This document shows, in pieces, positions 16,271-24,527 of a stretch of DNA of 64,000 bases; within the stretch, counting starts at the first letter, position 1, and every line of letters begins with the position of its first letter. A program made the position numbers and the translations under genes. The stretch covers positions 4,730,501 to 4,794,500 of the forward strand of contig NZ_CP048000.1 of NCBI RefSeq assembly GCF_009931695.1. Reading direction: 5' to 3'. The notes beneath the pieces were generated by a model, which was not told where the DNA came from, did no database searches, and worked only from the letters and a program-made list of their open reading frames with translations. The stretch comes from Anaerocolumna sedimenticola (GTDB taxonomy: Bacteria; Bacillota; Clostridia; Lachnospirales; Lachnospiraceae).

Positions 16271-18059
16271 AAATAAATATGATATTGATGAAACGCTCCA
16301 GTCCGAATTCAGCTTTGAACAGTTAAAGCGGCTTTATTCCTATATTAAGCCCCATAGAAAAGATATGATATTTACGATTATCCTCATGGTGATATCCAGT
16401 GCTCTCAGTATGTTTACCCCAAGAATTTTAATGACCATTATGGATGATTACATCCCAAATAAAAATATAAGAGGAATCGTAACAATCAGTTTACTCCTGC
16501 TGCTGTTTAACTTAATTATCGTAGTATTCTTACGTATGAAGATTCATATAACCACAAGATTAGGCCAGAACATCATTCATCAGATCCGAAGCGATATTTT
16601 TAATCATTTGCAGGAACTGCCCTTTTCCTATTATGATGACAGACCCCACGGTAAAATACAGGTACGTGTCGTTAACTATGTTAACAGCTTAAGTGATTTG
16701 CTTTCCAACGGTATCGTAAATACCATAACAGATTTATTCAGCCTTTTCTTTATCGTTGCATTTATGCTGTCCATTAATATCCGTCTCTCCTTAATATGTT
16801 TATTGGGATTGCCGGTACTTATGGCATTGATTTTTATTATCAAGAAGAAGCAGAGGGTTGCCTGGCAGATTTCCAGCAATAAGTCCTCCAACTTAAATGC
16901 TTACATAGCCGAAAGTATTAACGGTATCCGTGTTACCCAGAGTTTTGTAAGGGAACAGGAAAATATCAAAATATTTAACAGCTTAAGTAATAACTACAGT
17001 AAAGCCTGGATGAATGCAGTTAGATTAAATTTCCTTTTATGGCCGGCTATCGACAATATATCTACCTTAACGACCGCCGCCGTATATACCCTGGGTGTTG
17101 CCTGGATTGATAATCAGATACCCGGAATAACCATTGGTGTATTAATTGCATTTACCGGATATATAGGAAGATTCTGGGCACCGATTAATACTCTCGCCAG
17201 CTTTTATAATTCCTTATTAACTGCAATTTCCTATCTTGAGAGAATCATGGAAACCATTGATGAACCGGTTCTGGTTAAAGATATGGAGGGAGCTGCGGCA
17301 ATGCCTCCGATCAAAGGTACGGTAGAATTTAAAGATGTGTGTTTTAGTTATGAAGACGGCATCCGTATCTTAAATAAGGTTAGTTTTAAGGCAAATCAGG
17401 GCGAATCCTTTGCAATCGTAGGTCCCACCGGTGCGGGCAAAACGACCATCATCAATCTGATCAGCCGTTTTTATAACCTGGATTCCGGTGAGATCTTAAT
17501 TGATGGAATTGACATCAGCAAAGCAACCATTAAATCCCTTCGTAAACAGATGGGCGTCATGCTCCAGGACAGTTTTATTTTCTCCGGAACGATTATGGAT
17601 AATATCCGTTACGGTAATATGGAAGCCACGGATGAACAGGTAATGACTGCTGCCAAAACCGTATGTGCCCACGATTTTATTATGGGACTGGAAAATGGAT
17701 ACTACACCGAAGTAAATGAGCGAGGCAGCCGCTTATCAGCCGGACAAAGACAGTTAATTTCCTTTGCCAGAGCCTTGCTTGCAGATCCTAAGATTTTAAT
17801 TCTGGATGAAGCGACCTCCAGTATTGATACGGAAACAGAAATCCTGTTACAGGAGGGCTTAAGTAAACTCTTAGTGGGAAGAACCTCCTTTATTATAGCC
17901 CACAGGCTTTCCACGATAAAAAACTCTTCCTGTATTCTCTATGTAGACGGTGGAAGTATTCAGGAAATGGGTAACCATGAAGAATTAATGAAATTAAAAG
18001 GGAATTATCATGATTTATTTGTTTCCCAATATGAATTTTTAAATGAGAGTACTAAATAA
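16263..18059 (+). CDS. ABC exporter half-transporter, subunit B
   Basis: A 598-residue half-exporter with six membrane helices (residues about 30-330) and a C-terminal NBD: Walker A GPTGAGKTT at 387-395, signature LSAGQRQL, Walker B ILILDEATSSID with the catalytic Glu, and IIAHRLS. The signature reads LSAGQ rather than LSGGQ. Together with the Asp-for-Glu in subunit A, this gives an asymmetric pair with one competent and one impaired ATP site, typical for heterodimeric exporters. The ATG at 16263 lies inside the end of subunit A, with AAAGGAGG before it, so the two are translationally coupled. They sit divergent from an AraC-type regulator. Substrate not readable from sequence. Confidence 0.93.
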   Translation: MARNKYDIDETLQSEFSFEQLKRLYSYIKPHRKDMIFTIILMVISSALSMFTPRILMTIMDDYIPNKNIRGIVTISLLLLLFNLIIVVFLRMKIHITTRLGQNIIHQIRSDIFNHLQELPFSYYDDRPHGKIQVRVVNYVNSLSDLLSNGIVNTITDLFSLFFIVAFMLSINIRLSLICLLGLPVLMALIFIIKKKQRVAWQISSNKSSNLNAYIAESINGIRVTQSFVREQENIKIFNSLSNNYSKAWMNAVRLNFLLWPAIDNISTLTTAAVYTLGVAWIDNQIPGITIGVLIAFTGYIGRFWAPINTLASFYNSLLTAISYLERIMETIDEPVLVKDMEGAAAMPPIKGTVEFKDVCFSYEDGIRILNKVSFKANQGESFAIVGPTGAGKTTIINLISRFYNLDSGEILIDGIDISKATIKSLRKQMGVMLQDSFIFSGTIMDNIRYGNMEATDEQVMTAAKTVCAHDFIMGLENGYYTEVNERGSRLSAGQRQLISFARALLADPKILILDEATSSIDTETEILLQEGLSKLLVGRTSFIIAHRLSTIKNSSCILYVDGGSIQEMGNHEELMKLKGNYHDLFVSQYEFLNESTK

Positions 18060-18089
18060 TTCACTTACCTAGTTTAATATTTTTTGCCC

Positions 18090-18164
18090 TATAGGCAAAG
18101 TTCAGCTCTGAAATTGTATTGCATGGTATATTAATGCAATGATGGTGTTTCGTAAATTACCTGA
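18090..18164. repeat. MITE-like repeat, right-half copy
   Basis: Starting with TTGCC...GGCAA and TTCAGCTCTGAAATTGTAT, then TGCATGGTATAT, and ending GTTTCGTAAATTACCT, this matches the right half of the full copy at 35378-35526. The left half is missing. It lies between the ABC exporter stop and the convergent small operon. Confidence 0.7.
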
Positions 18165-18222
18165 TTATAACTCATAATAGGAAGTATTTCTCCTTCCCCT
18201 ATTATGAGTTATAAAAATACAA

Positions 18223-18849
18223 TCAGGGAACCTCAAAAGCCTTTTCCATACTACTACTTACCAACTCCGGATCATTTAAATTATCCTGAACCAGTTTCCT
18301 CCAATTCTCTTCTGTCAATAAATCCGATAACTTCACGGAATATAAATCTTCAATCATATTCCGTGTTACACTGTAGTTGATATCGGAAAAGTTATAATTT
18401 ATCTTTTTCAGATTATCTATCAGTGCAAATGCAGCGGTAGAATTATAAAGTAAGTCTTTAAAAACTTCATATTGATAAATATCATCCTGTTTGCTATCAT
18501 CCTCCCCTGCCTGTACTCCTTGCATCTCTATACTTTTTTTACCTGCTAAAAGCAGATCGTCTTTATAATTAATCTCTAAGGTCAGTTCATCCGATAATAG
18601 ATGGAATGTCCTATCAACTGCCATTGGAAGATTATTATATAAATTGATAATATTGGGGGCATCTCCCATATAAGGACTTTTATAAGGCAGAATTCGGTTT
18701 AAATCATGGGTAGCTGCATTAAGTTGTGCCTTATTATATTCTTCCTCTTTTCTTGCATTATCAGGAATAATAATAAACCTTACAATGATATATAAAATAG
18801 CACCAATGATTAACAACACTGTAATAATCCGGTTCCTAATCTTCATCAT
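18223..18849 (-). CDS. Membrane-anchored protein of unknown function
   Basis: About 208 residues. An N-terminal hydrophobic segment (IITVLLIIGAILYIIVRFII) anchors a roughly 180-residue soluble, probably extracytoplasmic part rich in Asp, Asn and Leu, with no recognised motif. I do not recognise the family. It overlaps the end of the upstream HAAS-type gene by about 14 bases and is the third gene of a padR-led operon, so it is presumably controlled by the PadR regulator and works with the membrane protein before it. The ATG at 18849 (or 18846) is preferred over a GTG two codons upstream because AGGTG lies before it. Confidence 0.7.
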   Translation of the reverse strand: MMKIRNRIITVLLIIGAILYIIVRFIIIPDNARKEEEYNKAQLNAATHDLNRILPYKSPYMGDAPNIINLYNNLPMAVDRTFHLLSDELTLEINYKDDLLLAGKKSIEMQGVQAGEDDSKQDDIYQYEVFKDLLYNSTAAFALIDNLKKINYNFSDINYSVTRNMIEDLYSVKLSDLLTEENWRKLVQDNLNDPELVSSSMEKAFEVP

Positions 18850-19564
18850 AATCACCTGCTTTATGCTTAATTAAGATTCTATAAATATGGCTTACGGCAA
18901 TTGGAATTAAAATTGTGATGAAAGGTATATAATACTGTATTGCCAGCATTGCAAGCTGGTAAGGTCCGGCTATTTTAATTGGTCTTAAAAACCATATATT
19001 GCTGGCAAAATTTATTCCGGTAATTAAAAGTATATTCACCAGGAAAAATATACCCCATAACAACCAGATTGCTTTTTTCCACTTCTGATAACTTTCTATT
19101 GGTTGAGAACTTATAATATCGTTATTCTTTAACTGCTTATTCTTAATGATATAACAAATTCCGGTAATGATAACAGCCAAAATTAACAGCGTATTAAGAA
19201 GTGAGTATCTATGAAAGATCATCACCGGTGTTGTTAGTATCCAGGCAATGATAAGATACATTAAAATTAATTGCAGCCTTGCTAATTTAAATCGGCTGGC
19301 ATAAAATAATTTATTATCTTCCACTAACCCGTCAATACTGGTAATACTGTTCTTAACTTTTAATAATGCTTCTTTTTCACTCATTCCCTGATTGATATAA
19401 TCCATCCATTTTGCTTCCAGATTACTTAATATCTCTTCTTTCAAATCAGCGGCTTTTCGGTTATTTTTATATTTCTTAAATAACTGATCCACGTAAATTT
19501 TAAGTTCTTTTACAGCATAATTATCTATCACATTTGTATGTTTCATGTTATTAAGGTCATTCAT
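18836..19564 (-). CDS. HAAS-domain membrane protein
   Basis: A 242-residue protein. The N-terminal 70 residues resemble the HAAS/permease-prefix domain (YVDQLFKKYKNNRKAADLKE, EILSNLEAKWMDYINQG, then MSEKEALLKVKNSI), a helical module that commonly stands next to PadR regulators. The rest has five or so hydrophobic helices (residues about 95-240). In many Firmicutes such genes lie directly downstream of padR and take part in envelope or sporulation-linked signalling; the biochemical role is not established. Its ATG overlaps the PadR stop, with AAAGGGGG seven bases upstream. Confidence 0.78.
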   Translation of the reverse strand: MNDLNNMKHTNVIDNYAVKELKIYVDQLFKKYKNNRKAADLKEEILSNLEAKWMDYINQGMSEKEALLKVKNSITSIDGLVEDNKLFYASRFKLARLQLILMYLIIAWILTTPVMIFHRYSLLNTLLILAVIITGICYIIKNKQLKNNDIISSQPIESYQKWKKAIWLLWGIFFLVNILLITGINFASNIWFLRPIKIAGPYQLAMLAIQYYIPFITILIPIAVSHIYRILIKHKAGDYDED

Positions 19565-19904
19565 GCTCCTGCCCCCTTTGAATCAATTTATTGATTATTA
19601 TCACAGCGGCATTCCAAGCCGTTACTGCGTCCTCATAGAAAGAAATACCGCTGTTTGTTATTTTATAATATTTACGCCTGCCGCCCTGGGTTTCATCTCC
19701 CCAATAACTGCTGATATAATTCAGTTTTTCAAGCCGTTTCAGACTGGTATAAAGGGAAGGTTCTTTTAACTCATATTCTCCATCGCTGTTTTTCGATATT
19801 GCTTTTATAATTTCATATCCGTAATTATCGCCATCTAATAATACCCGTAATATGATTGTATCAATATGACCGCGGATTAAATCACTGCTGATAAAGTCTC
19901 CCAT
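19557..19904 (-). CDS. PadR-family transcriptional regulator
   Basis: A 115-residue winged-helix repressor of the PadR family, short (subfamily 2-like) type. Diagnostic stretches are ILRVLLDGDNYGYEIIKAIS, then LKEPSLYTSLKRLEKLNYIS and SYWGDETQGGRRKYYKIT (the wing). A C-terminal helix mediates dimerisation. GGAGGTG precedes the ATG at 19904 at good spacing. It is the first gene of a three-gene operon with overlapping junctions and probably regulates its own promoter. Confidence 0.93.
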   Translation of the reverse strand: MGDFISSDLIRGHIDTIILRVLLDGDNYGYEIIKAISKNSDGEYELKEPSLYTSLKRLEKLNYISSYWGDETQGGRRKYYKITNSGISFYEDAVTAWNAAVIIINKLIQRGQEHE

Positions 19905-19923
19905 TTGTTCACCTCCGAATTAC

Positions 19924-19952
19924 ATTTTATCAAATATTACTATGTATGTCAA
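19924..19952 (-). promoter_or_regulatory. Promoter of the padR operon with repeated ATGTA motif
   Basis: On the minus strand TTGACA and TAAAAT are 17 bases apart, ending 20 bases before the padR start codon. The stretch around the -35 box (plus strand TACTATGTATGTCAATGTAC, 19939-19958) is an imperfect dyad with two ATGTA repeats, suitable as a PadR operator. Confidence 0.75.
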
Positions 19953-20136
19953 TGTACTATTTCACAAATTCTATTATGTCTTAAAAGTAGTTAAAAAAGC
20001 TGCAATAAAGTAATAATCCCCTTCTTTTGTTGAACAGTTTTTTCACACGAATAGGCTGACTGTTGATAAATAACTTATGGTTTTTAATAAATCACATAAT
20101 AGACTTACTTTAATACTAATAATAAAAAAATAAATC

Positions 20137-20165
20137 TTGACAATAATAATAAATGTAATTAGAAT
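20137..20165 (+). promoter_or_regulatory. Promoter of the rsgA leader transcript
   Basis: TTGACA at 20137-20142 and TAGAAT at 20160-20165 are separated by exactly 17 bases. The transcript would start near 20172, some 500 bases before rsgA, giving an unusually long leader. Confidence 0.75.
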
Positions 20166-20257
20166 GAAATATTATATGGTGTAATTTAGCATAAATATAA
20201 TATGCTGATACACTTGGAGATTGAATCCTCAATTTCCCGAAAGGAGTTGTGTTTATT

Positions 20258-20290
20258 ATGACTTTAGCTTATATGGTGGTTTATTCTTAA
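20258..20290 (+). CDS. Candidate 10-residue leader peptide upstream of rsgA
   Basis: AAAGGAG lies ten bases before an ATG opening MTLAYMVVYS and then TAA. It is too short for gene prediction, but it has a strong ribosome-binding site, stands about 90 bases after a good promoter, and precedes a terminator hairpin. This is the architecture of leader peptides in antibiotic- or amino-acid-responsive attenuators. No function is proven. Confidence 0.5.
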   Translation: MTLAYMVVYS

Positions 20291-20321
20291 ACTGAATATG
20301 AGCGGAGCATAAAGGGAGAAT

Positions 20322-20372
20322 ATGATGTTATGGTATATAACCTTACCTTTATATTTTCTTTCGACAAAATAA
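20322..20372 (+). CDS. Candidate 16-residue second leader peptide
   Basis: AAAGGGAG stands six bases before an ATG-ATG pair opening MMLWYITLPLYFLSTK and then TAA. It is hydrophobic and rich in Leu and Tyr. It follows the first small ORF by 31 bases and precedes the GGTAAC/GTTACC hairpin (20401-20424). Confidence 0.4.
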   Translation: MMLWYITLPLYFLSTK

Positions 20373-20548
20373 ATAATATGTTTATTGGATTTCTTGATCC
20401 GGTAACTTCATCGGGTTTGTTACCCTTTATTTTGTTTGCTCTGCACTAAAACCTTTCGTGGAATGTATTTTAAAATATGAACTCTTATGTATAGTATCAT
20501 TTTTGTGTTACTATCTTTTAGATTCATCATACTTTTTAATATAACAGG

Positions 20549-20572
20549 CACGCGAATTGGCGTGTTTTTTTT
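20549..20572 (+). terminator. Intrinsic terminator in the rsgA leader (candidate attenuator)
   Basis: CACGC, a six-base loop and GCGTG are followed by eight T, a compact textbook terminator placed between the promoter (20137) and rsgA (20676). No complete gene precedes it on this strand, so it makes sense mainly as an attenuator whose read-through would express rsgA. Confidence 0.7.
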
Positions 20573-20675
20573 GTGCTTATTTTTATGTTTTAAGGACAGC
20601 CGCCTTATATAGCTACCTATTGTAACAAACAAAAATTCATTATTATTTTAAAAATTAATCTTGGAGGAATTATTA

Positions 20676-21749
20676 ATGATAAACTTAACAGATTATGGTT
20701 ATAACGATATTTACGAGAGACAAATTACAGAAGAAGAAAAAGGTGCCGGCTTGCAGCCTGCAAGAGTATTATCCGTGCAAAAAGAAACTTATCAGCTTAT
20801 ATCTTCAGCCGGAGAAAATAATGCAAAGCTAAAAGGGTCCATCTTTTATCAGGATTCCAAATACCAGACCTATCCTGCAGTAGGGGACTTTGTTTTAATC
20901 AAACCTAATCCAATTGGAGACGATGTTATTTATCGGGTTTTAGAAAGACGCACCAGTTTTTCCCGGTTAAATCCAACCTTAAGAAATAATGTGACCAGTG
21001 CCAGTGAACAGATTGTTGCAGCTAATTTTGACTACGTCTTTATTATGGCATCCCTAAATTATGACTTTAACGTAAGGAGAATTGAACGTTATCTTACCAC
21101 AGCCTGGCAAAGCGGAGGTTCTCCGGTAATCCTGTTAACAAAAGCTGATCTATGTGAAGATTACAGTGATATGGTTGCTGAAATAGAGTCTGTTGCCCCA
21201 GGTATGGAAATACACGTAATCAGTACCTACACCGGATTAGGTATGGACGCCTTGAATAAATACATGAAACCTGCTGCTACCCTTGTATTTCTCGGTTCTT
21301 CCGGAATCGGTAAATCCTCTCTGGTAAACGCTCTGGCGGGTGAAGAACTGATGAAAGTAAACATTATCCGTGAGGATGACAGTAAGGGTCATCATACCAC
21401 CACCTATCGCCAATTATTTAAACTGAATAACGGTGTCCTTATTATTGACACACCGGGAATGCGCGAACTGGGTATTTGGGCCGCAGATGAGGGGATCGGA
21501 GAAACCTTTTCCGATATTGAGGAATTAGCTTCCCAGTGTAAATTTAATGACTGCAGTCACACCAGGGAACCCGGTTGTGCGATAAAAGCAGCTCTGGAAG
21601 ATGGTACCCTGACTCAGGAACGGTTTAAATCCTATATAAAATTAAGAAAAGAAGCACAGCATAGTGCAAATAAAGCCGCTTACCTGAAAGCGAAAACTCA
21701 GTTTTTTAAGAACGCTGCAAAAAACCAACACGCATCCAGAAAATATTAA
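20676..21749 (+). CDS. rsgA: Ribosome small-subunit-dependent GTPase RsgA
   Basis: A 357-residue circularly permuted GTPase that checks late 30S maturation. It has an N-terminal OB-fold (to about residue 70), then G4 LTKAD before G1 GSSGIGKSS and G3 DTPGMRE, the permuted order diagnostic of the RsgA/YjeQ family, and a C-terminal zinc finger CKFNDCSHTREPGC. The threonine/histidine-rich switch I (GHHTTTYRQL) is present. The ATG at 20676 with GGAGGA seven bases upstream is the true start; the longer frame begins inside that ribosome-binding site. It stands alone, away from the usual ribosome or PrpC/PrkC neighbours, behind a long leader with small ORFs and a terminator, so it may be a second, stress-responsive rsgA; a housekeeping copy elsewhere is a guess. 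Confidence 0.93.
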   Translation: MINLTDYGYNDIYERQITEEEKGAGLQPARVLSVQKETYQLISSAGENNAKLKGSIFYQDSKYQTYPAVGDFVLIKPNPIGDDVIYRVLERRTSFSRLNPTLRNNVTSASEQIVAANFDYVFIMASLNYDFNVRRIERYLTTAWQSGGSPVILLTKADLCEDYSDMVAEIESVAPGMEIHVISTYTGLGMDALNKYMKPAATLVFLGSSGIGKSSLVNALAGEELMKVNIIREDDSKGHHTTTYRQLFKLNNGVLIIDTPGMRELGIWAADEGIGETFSDIEELASQCKFNDCSHTREPGCAIKAALEDGTLTQERFKSYIKLRKEAQHSANKAAYLKAKTQFFKNAAKNQHASRKY

Positions 21750-21811
21750 GCATACAATAGGATTACCGTTTTCATTTTAGGGATTTTCCTTTTTATATGT
21801 TCAATAATTTA

Positions 21812-21925
21812 GATAATTACCGAACTATATAATTTTCTAAATATACCATACAGCTAATACGGATCCCTGCAGTGGTTTAAAGTCATATTATATAAACATG
21901 TATTAGTTGTATGGATTTATAGATA
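21812..21925. repeat. MITE-like repeat, diverged copy
   Basis: The left arm (ACCGAACTATATAATTTTCT, then AAATATACCATACAGCTAAT) and the right arm (TGTATTAGTTGTATGG) resemble the full element at 35378-35526, but the centre differs. It fills the gap after rsgA; I see no other gene or clear terminator in 21750-22063. Confidence 0.55.
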
Positions 21926-22063
21926 CAAAAATGTCAATTAACAATTGGTTATTCGTTAGATTCTTTCTCTTTTTATTCTAATTTTAGAAATTTCTTTTAA
22001 TATACCCTCATCAATTATTCTCATATATTGTAAAAGGAATTATTAAATATCCGATTTCTTTTA

Positions 22064-22707
22064 TTAATCTGTAGCTTTGTTTTCATCTTTTTCCCACAAT
22101 CTCTGAGAAGTGTAAAAGTAATAACCTGATAAAATTTGCTCCGCACAGATACTTAAAGCCAAAATAATTATACAAAATATTCCCCATCCCAAAACACCTT
22201 TTACTTTCAATATACTACTTACTATTTTATATCCACCCATTACAACAACCACGGATATCATATAGGCAACTATAGTATATAGTTCTAATTTCTCCGATGA
22301 TTCTTCAATTAAGCAATTCACTATAATTAGAAATGTACCTGAACATATGGATATACTTATCCCCATTAAAACAACTTGTTCTACAATCGCGAACTTTCCA
22401 CTTTCGATAAATAAGTAAGGTAACGAAAGAATGATTCCTAGTAGACTTCCTATTATGGTTAGTAATATTAATAATAAATACTTCGACATAATTACTGTGT
22501 TTTTTTTCAATGGCAAAACAGTAACATACTTATCAACTCTAAAAGATGTTATAATTAGAGTACTTAGTATCAAAACTGGAATAATGCCTATAATTACTTC
22601 TTTTTAGTCGCAAAACAAAAAACAAGCAAACATAACAAAATGACTCCATATGTTTTTAAAACTCCTCTTATATTATAAAAGTCTTTTAAAAGTAACCCTT
22701 TCATCAT
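22064..22707 (-). CDS. ABC-2-type transporter permease (frameshifted as given)
   Basis: A start ATG at 22707, overlapping the stop of the ATPase gene, opens MMKGLLLKDFYNIRGVLKTY followed by a hydrophobic helix, and runs out of frame at a run of five A (plus strand T, 22601-22605). Adding one base joins it to a frame ending at 22064, giving a 214-residue protein with about six hydrophobic helices. The start LLLKDFYNIR is typical of ABC-2 family permeases (YtrC/EcsB-like, KD at the cytoplasmic N-terminus). With the ATPase it would form a two-component exporter under GntR control, as in the Ytr-type operons of Firmicutes. The frame loss is probably an error (see the homopolymer finding). Confidence 0.78.
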
Positions 22708-23561
22708 TTATCCTCCTTAGACAAAAGTAACATTATCTCATCGATTGTCGGTTCTTCATGTACCAATCCTTTTTCTTCACAATAATAACGTAAATCAGCT
22801 TTTGCCAAAGCTACTACTCCACTTTCAGATTTTTTACTCGCTATAACACCGTTCTTATCCAGTTCTTCATACTCTATGTTTTTACATCGAATAATGATAT
22901 TATTGTACATCAGTAAATCTTTCTCTTCTGAAAAAACAATATGACCTTTATCTAAAAAAGTTATATAATCAGCTATTTTTTCCAAATCAGTTGTTATATG
23001 TGAAGACAGTAATATACTCCTCCTCTCATCCTGAACAAATTCCATAAATATCTTTAAAACTTCGTTTCGCATAATTGGATCCAGAGCACTTGTAATTTCA
23101 TCTAAAATCAATAACCGTGCTCCATGTGACATAGCTACAGCTAAATTCAATTTAATTTTATTCCCTCTGGAAAGTTCTTTAATTTTTTTATTATTTGGAA
23201 TATCTAATCTTTTTAGATAACTCCCGAAAGTATCACTATTCCAATTTATATATATTCCTTTAAAAACTTTGTTTATTTCCCAAGAATTTAATTCATCTGG
23301 TAAACAATTTTCATCATAAACAACACCAATATTTTCCTTTTCTCTTAAATCCAGTTTATTATGTTTCTCACCGAATAAATTAATATTTCCTGAATCTATT
23401 GGCTGAATATTTAAAATAGATGATATGATGGTAGTTTTACCGGCGCCATTAGCACCTATCAGCCCCATAATACTTCCTTGAGTTAAAGAAAAACTTATAT
23501 TTTTTAATTCAAAAGTCTTAAATTTTTTTGTAATATTGTTGATTTCCAAAATATTTTCCAT
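22704..23561 (-). CDS. ABC transporter ATP-binding protein
   Basis: A 285-residue ATPase. Walker A GANGAGKTT, a signature-like LSRGNKIK (where LSGGQ is normal; this degenerate form is common in the YtrB/YhcH-type subfamily), Walker B LLILDEITSALD and an ILLSSH switch are all present. The C-terminal 80 residues are an extension after the NBD. The start at 23561 has AAAGG at fitting distance; a GTG five codons upstream lies inside that site. It stands between a GntR regulator (50 bases upstream) and the permease (overlapping), forming a three-gene operon. Confidence 0.92.
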   Translation of the reverse strand: MENILEINNITKKFKTFELKNISFSLTQGSIMGLIGANGAGKTTIISSILNIQPIDSGNINLFGEKHNKLDLREKENIGVVYDENCLPDELNSWEINKVFKGIYINWNSDTFGSYLKRLDIPNNKKIKELSRGNKIKLNLAVAMSHGARLLILDEITSALDPIMRNEVLKIFMEFVQDERRSILLSSHITTDLEKIADYITFLDKGHIVFSEEKDLLMYNNIIIRCKNIEYEELDKNGVIASKKSESGVVALAKADLRYYCEEKGLVHEEPTIDEIMLLLSKEDK

Positions 23562-23611
23562 ATCTCTACCTTTCACTAAAAAACAATACTTACTTATAAT
23601 TAATCCGATTT

Positions 23612-23980
23612 TTATTCAAATAATATCTCTATTAATTTCAGAACATCATCTTTTGAATAACCTCGCCGTTTTGCTTCTAAGACCAACTCTTCTGCATGAG
23701 ATTCAAAAATTTGTATTTGCTCATCTTCAATTTTATTGAAATATTCACACCGTACAAAATTACCTTTTCCTTTTACCGATTCGATAATCTTATCCTTTTG
23801 GAGGGCATCATATGCTTTCTGAACGGTTAATATACCAACTCCCAAATCCTTTGCCAGGCCTCGTACAGAAGGTAATATTTCACCTTCTTTTAAATCTCCC
23901 TTTAAAACTGCATCTTTTACTTGATTTATAATTTGTTCGTAAATTGGAACACTGCTTTTGAAACTTATAATTATTTCCAT
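23612..23980 (-). CDS. GntR-family (YtrA subfamily) transcriptional regulator
   Basis: A 122-residue short GntR repressor. The wHTH domain is complete (PIYEQIINQVKDAVLKGDLK, ILPSVRGLAKDLGVGILTVQ, KAYDALQKDKIIESVKGKGNF) and is followed by only about 45 residues, as in the YtrA subfamily, which has no large effector domain. Such regulators sit first in operons with ABC transporters and respond to cell-wall-active compounds in known cases. The ATG at 23980 has GGAGG six bases before it. Three tandem 10-base repeats upstream are a likely operator. Confidence 0.93.
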   Translation of the reverse strand: MEIIISFKSSVPIYEQIINQVKDAVLKGDLKEGEILPSVRGLAKDLGVGILTVQKAYDALQKDKIIESVKGKGNFVRCEYFNKIEDEQIQIFESHAEELVLEAKRRGYSKDDVLKLIEILFE

Positions 23981-23996
23981 CAATTACCTCCATTGT

Positions 23997-24026
23997 TATA
24001 TAACAGTATATAACACTATATAACAC
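23997..24026 (-). promoter_or_regulatory. Three tandem 10-bp repeats upstream of the GntR gene (candidate operator)
   Basis: TATATAACAG, TATATAACAC and TATATAACAC follow each other without a gap, 17 bases from the gntR start. The exact 10-bp period would put identical faces on one side of the helix. GTTATATAAC within it is palindromic, fitting the short AT-rich operators of YtrA-type regulators. The rest of the gap to 24249 shows no gene. Confidence 0.6.
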
Positions 24027-24249
24027 ATGTCAATATGAAGTATTCATTTCTTACTGTCACCAATAAATTTAACAAAAAAATATAAATTATATTCATGATT
24101 ATTGGTAAGAGGACAAAAGTAACTGCTGGAATAGTTTTGTAATGTATATTATCTGTAATAATTTGTAATTTTCTTACTTGCAAAGAATCATAGAAAAGTA
24201 TTTTTAAACAAAGATTCTAACAAATACACCTAAAAATAGTATTTAACTG

Positions 24250-24299
24250 TTGACAAAATGTAATCTGTTGATTACATAATAAAACAGATTACATTTTGT
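24250..24299 (+). promoter_or_regulatory. Promoter and palindromic operator of the XRE regulator
   Basis: TTGACA (24250-24255) starts the control region; 17 bases on is TACATA as a weak -10. A perfect 17-bp inverted repeat (ACAAAATGTAATCTGTT at 24253-24269 with its complement at 24283-24299) encloses it. Three copies of the half-site GATTACA (24259-24265 inverted, 24270-24276, 24287-24293) lie within. The second arm ends just before the ribosome-binding site, so the regulator bound here would block its own promoter. Confidence 0.75.
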
Positions 24300-24314
24300 T
24301 AAGGAGGTAATACA

Positions 24315-24527
24315 TTGATTCAGAATCGAATTAAGGTTTTGAGAGCAGAGCGTGATTGGACACAAGCTGATTTAGCTGAAAAGCTTGAAATTTCCCGCCA
24401 GGCGGTTATATCAATAGAGAAGTATAAGTATACTCCCTCATTAGAATTAGCTTTTAAAATTGCAGAAGTTTTTAATGTTTCAATCAATGAAGTTTTTGAA
24501 CACAAGGAGGGCAAAAACGATGAATGA
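24315..24527 (+). CDS. XRE-family helix-turn-helix regulator
   Basis: A 70-residue Cro/C1-type DNA-binding protein with the full five-helix fold (IKVLRAERDWTQADLAEKLE, ISRQAVISIEKYKYTPSLEL, AFKIAEVFNVSINEVFEH). The start is TTG at 24315 with AGGAGG eight bases upstream. Such stand-alone XRE proteins, followed by a small membrane protein, are common in Firmicutes. It overlaps the next gene by eight bases and has a strong operator upstream, so it is very probably autoregulated. Confidence 0.92.
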   Translation: MIQNRIKVLRAERDWTQADLAEKLEISRQAVISIEKYKYTPSLELAFKIAEVFNVSINEVFEHKEGKNDE

